Assembly (NCBI RefSeq): GCF_900107175.1
Contig: NZ_FNOZ01000001.1
Span: forward strand, 62,001 to 126,000
Reading direction: 5' to 3'
DNA length: 64,000 nucleotides
Source of the DNA: Modestobacter sp. DSM 44400
GTDB taxonomy: Bacteria; Actinomycetota; Actinomycetes; Mycobacteriales; Geodermatophilaceae
Position 1 is the stretch's first letter, and every line of letters starts with the position of its first letter. The position numbers were made by a program, and so were the translations under genes. Shown here piece by piece: positions 16,226 to 23,591 of the stretch. A model generated the notes under the pieces. That model was not told the DNA's origin, ran no database searches, and worked only from the letters and a program-made list of their open reading frames with translations.

Positions 16226-17589
16226 GCCCCCGCCGCCTGAGCGGTGACGTCGACCGGTCCAAGCGCCCGCAGCGGCTCGGTGACGGTGCCGGCGTCGCCG
16301 ACGACCACCGCGGTCAGCCCCGCCGGGTGCAGCCAACGGCGGGACGCCTCCGCGACGTCGGTGACGGTGACGGTGGCCAACGCGCGCTGGTGGTCGGCCA
16401 GCCACTCGGCCGGCAGACCGGCCCCGAACAGCGCCGACAGCGTGCTGGCCAGCCCCGAGTGGGTGGCGGTGCCCAATGCCAGCGTGCCCAGCAGGTAGCG
16501 GCGAGCGGACTCCAGCTCGGGCTCGGTGACCGGGGTGACCGCCATCCGGCCCAGCTCGTACCAGGTCTCCAGGAAGGCCGGCCCGGTCACCTCGGTGGCC
16601 ACGTCGGCCTCCACAACGAATGACGAGCCCGCCATCAGGTGCTCCACGGAGCTCCGCGGACTGTAGGTGTAGCCGCGCCGCTCGCGGATGTTCTCGACCA
16701 GCCGGGAGGAGAAGTAGCCGCCGAACACCATGCTGGCCAGCCGGACCGCCGGCAGCGCCGGATCCGTGCGTGCCGGGGCGGGCCCGCCCAGCCGCAGGTT
16801 GGACTGCACGGCCCCGGGACGGTCCACGACCTCGAGGTGGCCCGGCGCCAGGATCGGAACGGGCGGGGCCACGACGGCGACGCCCTCGGCCGACCAGTCG
16901 GCCAGCGCCGAGCCCACGACGTCGGCGGCCGAGGCCGGGTCGACGTCGCCGACAAGCACCAGCGTGCTGCCGGCCGGGAGCACCCGGTCGCGGTGCAGCC
17001 TGCGCAGGGCGGTGGGGGTGACCGTGCCGACCAGCTCCGGAGCCGGCAGCTGCTGGGCGTAGGGGTGCACGCCGTAGCGGCGCGCGGCCAGCGCGGTGCG
17101 GGCGACGACGCCGGGCTGGGACCGGGCGATTCCGATCCGCTCGACGACCCGCCCCCGCTCGGCCTCCACCTGCGGCCCGGGGTAGGTGGGCCGGCTCAGC
17201 AGCTCGGCGAGCACGCCGAGGACCGCGCCCAGACCGTCGGACAGCATCGTGGTGGAGAACAGCAGCCGGTCGGGGTCGGCGGAGACGGAGAGCTCCGCGC
17301 CGTGGGCCTGCAGCAGCTGGGCGAGCTCCAGCTGGTCGTGCGCGGCGGTGCCGAGCAGGACGGCGCCGGTCAGCACCGAGGTACGGGCGGCGTGGGTCGC
17401 CGCACTGCGCGGCGCCGAGGCCGCGAAGGGGACCCGCAACCGCAGCTCCACCAGCGGCACGCCGGCCCGGGGGACGACGACCAGACGCAGCCCGTTGGGC
17501 AGCGTCCGCTCGTGCACCTCGGGGACCGGCTGCGGCCGGGGGTCGCCCAGCGGCGGCACCAACGAGAGGTCGAGGACGGGTGCACTCAT
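16222..17589 (-). CDS. M16-fold peptidase subunit, non-catalytic
   Basis: 455 residues with the two-lobe M16 architecture (NGLRLVVVPR at the start, RERRGYTYSPRSSVEH in the second lobe). The HxxEH zinc motif is absent: the equivalent region reads AATHAARTSVLTGAVLLGT. It should act as the partner of the active subunit encoded 53 bp upstream, as in mitochondrial processing peptidase. GGAGGTGGGTCG precedes ATG 17589; this RBS is part of a 63-bp repeat. Confidence 0.88.
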   Translation of the reverse strand: MSAPVLDLSLVPPLGDPRPQPVPEVHERTLPNGLRLVVVPRAGVPLVELRLRVPFAASAPRSAATHAARTSVLTGAVLLGTAAHDQLELAQLLQAHGAELSVSADPDRLLFSTTMLSDGLGAVLGVLAELLSRPTYPGPQVEAERGRVVERIGIARSQPGVVARTALAARRYGVHPYAQQLPAPELVGTVTPTALRRLHRDRVLPAGSTLVLVGDVDPASAADVVGSALADWSAEGVAVVAPPVPILAPGHLEVVDRPGAVQSNLRLGGPAPARTDPALPAVRLASMVFGGYFSSRLVENIRERRGYTYSPRSSVEHLMAGSSFVVEADVATEVTGPAFLETWYELGRMAVTPVTEPELESARRYLLGTLALGTATHSGLASTLSALFGAGLPAEWLADHQRALATVTVTDVAEASRRWLHPAGLTAVVVGDAGTVTEPLRALGPVDVTAQAAGA

Positions 17590-17647
17590 CGACCCACCTC
17601 CGGTGACGGAGCGGAACGGCTACGCCGTGCTGTCGAACACATCATCG
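17585..17647 (-). repeat. 63-bp dispersed repeat, copy A
   Basis: 58 of 63 bases match 46735-46797. It covers the start codon, RBS and upstream region of the M16 subunit gene, and the stop codon of the gene before it. Inside is the hairpin ACGGC-GTA-GCCGT. The two genes that share it are unrelated. Confidence 0.85.
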
Positions 17648-18949
17648 GGTTCCTCCGGTCGCGCGCAGCTCGAGGACGGCGGCGGTGTCCGGGGACAGCC
17701 CGCGGGCCGCGGCCTGCACCTGTTCGGGGGTGACCGCGGCCAGCCGGGCGGCCAGCTCACCGGCGAGCTCGGCGCGGCCGTGGATGAGCTCAGCGGCGGC
17801 GAACCCGAGGGTCCGGCCGAGCACCGAGTCGGCCTGCTGGAGCAGTTGCGCCTCCGTGCGGGCCTGGATACGGGCCAGCTCGTCGGCAGGGACCCCCTCG
17901 GTGGCCACCCGGTCGGCCTCCTCGTACACGGCGGCGAGCACCCGCTCAGCGGGCACCTCAGCGGGGTGGTGAACCTGGGTGACCAGCAGCGTGGCGTCCC
18001 GGACGTCGAACGGGTCGCCGAACAGGCCCAGGTAGCTGCTCTGCCCGACCGCGATGCGGTCGGTATGCAGCAGCCGGCGCTCCAGCCGGGAGGCGTCTCC
18101 CTCGCTGAGCAACTCGGACAGCAGCACGGTGCCCAGGTAGGTATCGAAGTCGCCGACCGGGTCGGGCACCCGCCAGCCGATCGCGACGGCCGGCGCGGGG
18201 GCCAGCCGGTCCTCGACCACGCCGTGCCGGGCGGTGGTCGGCGAGGGCTCACCGGTCTCCGGCACCGGCGGGGCGGGGCGGGGCTCCACGGCCTCGAACC
18301 AGCGGCGTACCAGCCGCTCGGTCTCGGCCACGCCGAGGTCGCCGCCGACGCAGAGGACGGCGTTGGCCGGGGTGTAGTACCGGGCGAAGAAGTCGGTCGC
18401 GTCCTCGACGGTTGAGGACTCCAGGTCGACGAAGGAGCCGTAGCCGTCGTGGGTGTTGGCGAAGCTCCCGAAGGCGATCGGCGGCAGCTGCAGCCAGGGG
18501 AAGGCCCCGTAGGGCCGGTTCAGCACGTTGACCCGGATCTCCTCCTTCACCACGTCGATCTGGTTGCGGAGGTTCTCCTCGGTGATCGCCGGCGCGGCCA
18601 TCCGGTCGGCCTCGAGGAAGAGCGCGCGCTCGAGGGCCTCGACCGGCAGGGCCTCGAAGTAGTTGGTGTAGTCCAGGTGGGTAGAGCCGTTGAAAGTGCC
18701 GCCGGCGGCCTGCACGAGCCGGGCGTGCTCCATCTTCGGGACGTTCGCCGAGCCCTGGAACATCATGTGCTCGAAGAGGTGGGCGAACCCGGTGCGGCCC
18801 ACGGGCTCCGAGCGCATCCCCACGTCGTAGAAGACGCTGACGGCCACCACCGGGACGCTCCGGTCCGGGGCGAGGACGACCCGGAGTCCGTTGTCGAGCG
18901 TGAAGCGCTCCACGGGGTGCCGCAGGGTCAGGTCTGCAGCTGCTGTCAC
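17642..18949 (-). CDS. M16 family zinc peptidase, catalytic subunit
   Basis: 435 residues. The inverted zinc motif HLFEH (His57, Glu60, His61) is complete, with the distal Glu in the following VVKEEIRV helix. The second lobe lacks zinc residues, as usual. Members degrade small peptides. GTG 18949 is chosen because TAGGGT stands 7 nt upstream, giving a leaderless start. The two M16 genes and nudC probably form one operon. Confidence 0.92.
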   Translation of the reverse strand: MTAAADLTLRHPVERFTLDNGLRVVLAPDRSVPVVAVSVFYDVGMRSEPVGRTGFAHLFEHMMFQGSANVPKMEHARLVQAAGGTFNGSTHLDYTNYFEALPVEALERALFLEADRMAAPAITEENLRNQIDVVKEEIRVNVLNRPYGAFPWLQLPPIAFGSFANTHDGYGSFVDLESSTVEDATDFFARYYTPANAVLCVGGDLGVAETERLVRRWFEAVEPRPAPPVPETGEPSPTTARHGVVEDRLAPAPAVAIGWRVPDPVGDFDTYLGTVLLSELLSEGDASRLERRLLHTDRIAVGQSSYLGLFGDPFDVRDATLLVTQVHHPAEVPAERVLAAVYEEADRVATEGVPADELARIQARTEAQLLQQADSVLGRTLGFAAAELIHGRAELAGELAARLAAVTPEQVQAAARGLSPDTAAVLELRATGGTR

Positions 18950-18956
18950 ATCCAGG

Positions 18957-18962
18957 ACCCTA
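18957..18962 (-). promoter_or_regulatory. -10 box of the M16 operon, leaderless
   Basis: TAGGGT on the minus strand, 7 nt before GTG 18949, no Shine-Dalgarno. Confidence 0.5.
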
Positions 18963-19016
18963 ACCGCGCCGAACGACACTCCGGTCGTCGGTTCCTCCCA
19001 CGGAGGGGAGCCCAGC

Positions 19017-19907
19017 TCACAACACGTCGACGTCGCCCAGCACCCGGTCGATCACGCCGTAGAGCTCGGCATGGGTGTTGGGGATCGACAGGTACAGCAG
19101 CGCCGGCGCCGGCCGGCCGACGTCGATGAGCAGCAACGCCGCCCGCTCTCCGCTGGCGTCGTACCCCTCGACGTCCCAGGACAGGTCGAACTCGTAGACC
19201 CACGCAGCGGCGCCGTCCACGGTCAGGGCCGCCGACCGGCGCACCGTGCGCTCGTTGGGCCCGGGGTAGTAGTTGGCGCGGACGCTGTCGGCGATCGTCT
19301 GCACCGTGCTCTCCAGGCTGGCCGCGCCCGACCAGCCGTAGCCGTCGACCACCGGTCCCGAGGTGCACTGCGCGATGAACTCGCCCAGGGAGTCCGGCAG
19401 CGTCTCCTGCGTGACGAAGTACTGGCCGGCCACGCTGGCGGTCTCCACCGGCGCGCCCTGGCCGTACTCGTACCAGCCGTCGCCGAGGAACGGATAGGAG
19501 ATCCCGGCGTCGGGATCGACGATGCGCACCGTGCCGGGCGCGAACGTCGGCCCGGCCGGGATGGTGGGCACCGCGGTGGGTGCGCCGGCGTCGTCCCGGC
19601 CTGACCCGCCGGTGAACACCCCCACCAGCAGGAGGACGACCACCAGCGCCAGGACGCCGGCGCCGACGAGCAGCGGGGTTCGCCGCGAACGGCGCGCCGG
19701 GGCGGTGGACGCCCACGGCTGGGACGGCGGGACGGTGGGGTGCGGCGGCGACTGGAACGCGGCTCCGACGGCGACGCCGGGGCCGGCCGGGGTGGTCACG
19801 TCGGACCAGGAGAACCCGTTCCACCAGCGCACCAGGCCCGGAGCGCCGTCCGGATCGGGGTACCAGCCCGGCGCCGCCGTCGCCTGACCCCCGCCGACCT
19901 CACTCAC
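19017..19907 (-). CDS. DUF2510 membrane-anchored protein
   Basis: 296 residues. A DUF2510 module occupies about 10-40 (PGWYPDPDGAPGLVRWWNGFSWSD), then a Pro-rich cytoplasmic linker, one transmembrane helix (about 78-98) and an extracytoplasmic domain of about 190 residues. No enzyme motifs are visible in the outer domain. The GTG start has TAGGGT six bases upstream, so it is probably leaderless. Function unknown. Confidence 0.85.
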   Translation of the reverse strand: MSEVGGGQATAAPGWYPDPDGAPGLVRWWNGFSWSDVTTPAGPGVAVGAAFQSPPHPTVPPSQPWASTAPARRSRRTPLLVGAGVLALVVVLLLVGVFTGGSGRDDAGAPTAVPTIPAGPTFAPGTVRIVDPDAGISYPFLGDGWYEYGQGAPVETASVAGQYFVTQETLPDSLGEFIAQCTSGPVVDGYGWSGAASLESTVQTIADSVRANYYPGPNERTVRRSAALTVDGAAAWVYEFDLSWDVEGYDASGERAALLLIDVGRPAPALLYLSIPNTHAELYGVIDRVLGDVDVL

Positions 19908-19913
19908 GCCGTC

Positions 19914-19919
19914 ACCCTA
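19914..19919 (-). promoter_or_regulatory. -10 box of the DUF2510 gene, leaderless
   Basis: TAGGGT on the minus strand, then six bases and GTG. Confidence 0.55.
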
Positions 19920-19949
19920 TGCGGACGGGACGGCCTCGTCCGGCTGCCG

Positions 19950-20804
19950 TTACCTGCGCCGCGGGTCCAGCCGCCGCAACAGGCGGCGGCCGGCCCGGAG
20001 CGCGGTCGGCGCCGCCTCCGCCACACCCGTCGGGGAGGGACGGTCCGCCGGACGGGACACCTCGATGCCGCTGACCGACAGGACCGCCCGCGCGGCGGCG
20101 GCCATGCCCCCGGCCGACGACCACCGCTGACCGGGGTCGGCGGCCAGGCCCCGCAGCACCACGCCGTCCAGGTCCGGCGGGATGTCCGGCCACAGTGACG
20201 AGGGGGCCGGCGGCTCGGCGGCCGGCAGCGGCGGCCGGCCGGTGAGCAGCTCGAACAGCACCCCGGCCAGCGCGCAGACGTCGGCCCGCGGGCCCGGGTC
20301 GACCGGGAGCGCGAGGCCCAGGCCGGTCACCTGGACGACGTCCGCACCGGCGTTCGCGTCGCCGGACCGAGCGAGCAGCACGTCGGCAGCCGAGAGACGG
20401 CCGTGGACGAGGCCGGCGGCGGAGGCGGCGTCCAGCGCCCGGGCGACCTGGCCGACCAGGTCGACGGCCCGGGCCGGGTCCAGCGCGCCGGACCGGGCCA
20501 GCAGCGAGGCGAGGTCCTCCCCCTCGACCAGACGCGCGGCCAGGAACAGCCGGCCGTCGACCTCCCCGTAGCGCTCGACCGGGACGGCGTGCGGTTCGGT
20601 GAGCCGGGCGGCGGCCCGCGCACACGTGAGGAACCGCTGGCGGTAGGCGCCATCCGAGGTCCACTGCGGGTCGAGCAGCGTCAGCGCGACGTCGTGCCCG
20701 CGTTCGGTGTCGGCGGCGCGGAACACCTGGCCCAGCGCCCCACTGTCGAGCACGCCGAGCACTCGATAGCCGCCGACCTGCTCCCCGACGAATTCCTGGG
20801 TCAT
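19950..20804 (-). CDS. Ser/Thr pseudokinase
   Basis: 284 residues with a Hanks-type kinase fold that has lost the catalytic core. The VAxK lysine is Thr (VALT, 39-42), the HRD loop reads HGRLSAADVLL (134-144), and DFG is replaced by TGLGLA (160-165). The Gly-rich loop and the C-lobe landmarks DVCALAGVLFELLTGRPP and DPGQRW remain. ATG 20804 overlaps the stop of the M20 dipeptidase gene (ATGA), so the two are translated together. There is no transmembrane segment, so it is a cytosolic scaffold or sensor at most. Confidence 0.85.
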   Translation of the reverse strand: MTQEFVGEQVGGYRVLGVLDSGALGQVFRAADTERGHDVALTLLDPQWTSDGAYRQRFLTCARAAARLTEPHAVPVERYGEVDGRLFLAARLVEGEDLASLLARSGALDPARAVDLVGQVARALDAASAAGLVHGRLSAADVLLARSGDANAGADVVQVTGLGLALPVDPGPRADVCALAGVLFELLTGRPPLPAAEPPAPSSLWPDIPPDLDGVVLRGLAADPGQRWSSAGGMAAAARAVLSVSGIEVSRPADRPSPTGVAEAAPTALRAGRRLLRRLDPRRR

Positions 20805-22219
20805 CGCGGGAAGCTGACCCCTGCGAGTTCGCGCCAGAGGTGGGCGGCCGCCTCGGCGCCGCGGTACAGCATGGGCAGCAGCACCCGCTCGTTGGGCGAG
20901 TGGATGCGGTCGGTGGGCAGGCCGGCGCCCAGGAAGACCAGCGGGGCACCGAGGATGCCGGCCAGGTCCGCCTCCGGCCCACTGCCTCCCTCACGGGTGA
21001 ACAGCACCTGATCGGCGTCGGTGTCGAACGCCAGGCCGATGGAGCGCAGCAGCGCGGCCATCGCCGGGGAGTCCAGGTTGCTGGCGCAGGGGCCGACACC
21101 GCCGGCCGGCACGTGCACCTCGGCCTCGATGCCGGCCGGGGTGTTGGCCTCCACCCACGCCCGCACCTGATCGGCGAGGTCGGCCGGCACCTGGTCGGCG
21201 ACCAGCCGGAAAGTGACCTTGGCGTGCGCCTCGGCCGGAACGATCGTCTTGTGGCCGGGGCCGGTGTAGCCGCCCCACATGCCGTTGACCTCCGCGGTCG
21301 GGCGGGCGCCGACCCGCTCCAGGGTGCTGAAGCCGGCCTCGCCGGTGGCCACCCGGGAGGCGGCGGGGCCGGCCAGCCATTCGGCCTCGTCGAAGGGCAC
21401 CCGGCCCATCAGCTCGCGCTCCCGGTCGGTCAGCGGGCGCACCTTGTCGTAGAAACCGGGCAGGGTGACCCGGCCGGACTCGTCGTGCAGGCTGGCCAGC
21501 AGGTCGGCGAGGGCGTGCAGCGGGTTGGGCACCGCGCCACCGAACGAGCCCGAGTGCAGGTCGACCGCGGGGCCGCGCAGGGTGATCTCGGCGTCGGCGA
21601 GCCCGCGCATGGCCGTGACCGCGCTGGGCACGTCGGGGGCGGCCATGCCGGTGTCGCTGACCACGATGACGTCGCAGCGGAGCCGGTCGGCGTGCTCGCG
21701 CAGGAGGTCGGGGAAGTTGGGCGAGCCGGACTCCTCCTCGCCCTCGACGATCAGCTTCACCGTGACCGCGGGGGTGTCCCGACCGGTGGCGGCGAGGTGG
21801 GCGCGCATGCCGAGCAGGTGGAAGGCGACGTTGCCCTTGTCGTCGATGGCGCCGCGGGCGTGCAGCTCGGGGCCGTCGGGGCCCTCGATCCGGGTGGGCT
21901 GGAAGGGCGGGTGCTCCCACAGCTCCAGCGGGTCGACCGGCTGGACGTCGTGGTGGCCGTAGACCAGCGCGACCGGTGCGCCGGCGTCCGCGGAAGGCCA
22001 CTCGGCGTAGACGGCGGGGGCTCCGGCGGTCGGCCAGATCTCCACGGTCGGGAAGCCGGTGCGGCGCAGCGCCTCGGCCAGCCACTCGGCGCTGGCGGCG
22101 ACGTCGCCGGCGCACGCCGGGTCGGCCGAGATCGACGGGATCCGCAGCCAGGCGTCGAGGTCGGCGTGCAGGTCGTCGAGGTGGGTGGTGACGAAGTCGC
22201 GTTCCGCGTTGCTGCTCAC
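20801..22219 (-). CDS. M20 family dipeptidase
   Basis: 472 residues. M20 zinc ligands and catalytic residues are visible: GHHDVQP (His90, Asp92 region), GAIDDKG (metal-bridging Asp), VEGEEESGSPN (catalytic and ligand Glu), and the dimerisation domain between about 215 and 380. It hydrolyses dipeptides or acyl amino acids in the cytosol. TACGGT lies 7 nt before the GTG start. The divergent epoxide-hydrolase-like gene starts 68 bp away. Confidence 0.92.
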   Translation of the reverse strand: MSSNAERDFVTTHLDDLHADLDAWLRIPSISADPACAGDVAASAEWLAEALRRTGFPTVEIWPTAGAPAVYAEWPSADAGAPVALVYGHHDVQPVDPLELWEHPPFQPTRIEGPDGPELHARGAIDDKGNVAFHLLGMRAHLAATGRDTPAVTVKLIVEGEEESGSPNFPDLLREHADRLRCDVIVVSDTGMAAPDVPSAVTAMRGLADAEITLRGPAVDLHSGSFGGAVPNPLHALADLLASLHDESGRVTLPGFYDKVRPLTDRERELMGRVPFDEAEWLAGPAASRVATGEAGFSTLERVGARPTAEVNGMWGGYTGPGHKTIVPAEAHAKVTFRLVADQVPADLADQVRAWVEANTPAGIEAEVHVPAGGVGPCASNLDSPAMAALLRSIGLAFDTDADQVLFTREGGSGPEADLAGILGAPLVFLGAGLPTDRIHSPNERVLLPMLYRGAEAAAHLWRELAGVSFPR

Positions 22220-22226
22220 GGCCCCG

Positions 22227-22232
22227 ACCGTA
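22227..22232 (-). promoter_or_regulatory. -10 box of the dipeptidase operon, leaderless
   Basis: TACGGT on the minus strand, seven bases before GTG 22219. Confidence 0.5.
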
Positions 22233-22275
22233 TCCGGTGGCCCCGCGGCCGCCTGCCGTGGAGTGGCCGGCGGGC

Positions 22276-22281
22276 TAGGTT
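22276..22281 (+). promoter_or_regulatory. -10 box of the alpha/beta hydrolase gene, leaderless
   Basis: TAGGTT, six bases, then GTG 22288. The -10 boxes of the two divergent genes are only 43 bp apart. Confidence 0.55.
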
Positions 22282-22287
22282 GCCGGG

Positions 22288-23136
22288 GTGACCGTGGGCA
22301 TGCAGCAGGTGGACGTCGGGGACCTGACCTTCGACGTGCGGACCGACGGCCCCGAGGACGGCCCGCCGGTGCTGTTGCTGCACGGCTTCCCGGAAACCTC
22401 GCTGAGCTGGTCGTCGGTGACCCCGCTGCTGGCCGAGGCGGGGCTGCGCACCTACTCCCCGGACCAGCTGGGCTACTCCCCCGGTGCCCGCCCCGACGAG
22501 GTGGGCGCCTATGCGCTGCCGAACCTGGTGCAGGTGACCGCGGACCTGATGACGGCGCTGGACATCCCGGTGGCCGACGTCGTCGGGCACGACTGGGGCG
22601 CGAACGTGGCCTGGGCGATGGCGGCCTGGCACCCCGACCGGGTGCGCACGCTGACCGCGGTCTCGGTGCCGCACCCGACCGCGTACACGCTGGCCTTCCG
22701 CGCCGATCCGGAGCAGAAGGAGCGTTCGGGCTACATCAAGCTGTTCTGGCAGGCCGGCAAGGCCGAGGAGGTGCTGCTCGCCGACGGCGCCCGCCGGCTG
22801 CGCCGGATGCTGGACTCTCCGGCGAGCGGCGTGCCGGCCGAGGCGGTGGACGTCTACGTGTCGCAGCTGTCCGCGCCGGGCGCGCTGACCGCGGCACTCA
22901 ACTGGTACCGGGCGATGAGCTCGGGGACGCCGGTGGACCCGGTCAGCGTGCCGACCACCTACGTGTGGAGCGACGAGGACGTCGCGGTGGGCCGGACGGC
23001 GGCCGAGGCGTGCGCCGACCAGGTCACCGGCGACTACCGGTTCGTGGAGTTGGCGGGGATCACCCACTGGATCCCCGAGCAGGCGCCTGAGGCGCTGGCC
23101 CAAGCGGTGCTGGACCGGATCGCCTCGGGTCGCTGA
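22288..23136 (+). CDS. epoxide hydrolase-like alpha/beta hydrolase
   Basis: 282 residues. HGFPE (32-36, oxyanion hole) and GHDWG with Asp102 as nucleophile mark the epoxide hydrolase/haloalkane dehalogenase branch. The acid lies near SDEDVAVG and the catalytic His in GITHWIPEQ. The substrate is unknown. GTG 22288 is set by the leaderless -10 box; ATG 22300 is an alternative. The stop is 2 bp from the convergent GNAT stop. Confidence 0.88.
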   Translation: MTVGMQQVDVGDLTFDVRTDGPEDGPPVLLLHGFPETSLSWSSVTPLLAEAGLRTYSPDQLGYSPGARPDEVGAYALPNLVQVTADLMTALDIPVADVVGHDWGANVAWAMAAWHPDRVRTLTAVSVPHPTAYTLAFRADPEQKERSGYIKLFWQAGKAEEVLLADGARRLRRMLDSPASGVPAEAVDVYVSQLSAPGALTAALNWYRAMSSGTPVDPVSVPTTYVWSDEDVAVGRTAAEACADQVTGDYRFVELAGITHWIPEQAPEALAQAVLDRIASGR

Positions 23137-23138
23137 GC

Positions 23139-23591
23139 TCAATCCAGCACGAGCCTCATCCCGAGGTGGCTCGCCGTGAAGCCGAGCGACTCGTAGACCC
23201 GGTGCGCAGCCGGGCGGGTGGCGTCCGTGGTGAGCTGCACGAGGGCACAGCCCCGTTGCCGCGGCTGCTCGACGGCCCAAGCCAGGAGCTGGCTGCCCAC
23301 TCCCGATCCGCGGTGGGCCACGGCGACCCGGACCGCCTCGATCTGCGCGCGTTCCCCGCCGCGGCGCACCAGGTGCGGCAGGAAGGACAGCTGGAGCGTG
23401 GCGATGACCTCGTCGCCGTCCTCTACCACCACGAGCCGGTGCCGCGGGTCGTCCCGAATGGCGGCGAAGGGCCGCCGATACTGCTCGCGCAGCGGCTCGC
23501 CGGGCTGTTCGCGCCCAGCGCCCAGCACGTCGTCTGCGTACAACGCCACGATCGCGGGGAGGTCCCGCTCCTCGGCGTCCCGGACGATCAC
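23139..23591 (-). CDS. GNAT family N-acetyltransferase
   Basis: 150 residues in a single GNAT fold. Acetyl-CoA loop: VAVAHRGSGVGSQLL (R/Q-x-x-G-x-G/A motif A). C-terminal motif B: RVYESLGFTAS. The GTG start overlaps the adnB stop (GTGA), so it is the last gene of the adnA-adnB operon. The substrate cannot be read from the sequence. Confidence 0.9.
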   Translation of the reverse strand: MIVRDAEERDLPAIVALYADDVLGAGREQPGEPLREQYRRPFAAIRDDPRHRLVVVEDGDEVIATLQLSFLPHLVRRGGERAQIEAVRVAVAHRGSGVGSQLLAWAVEQPRQRGCALVQLTTDATRPAAHRVYESLGFTASHLGMRLVLD

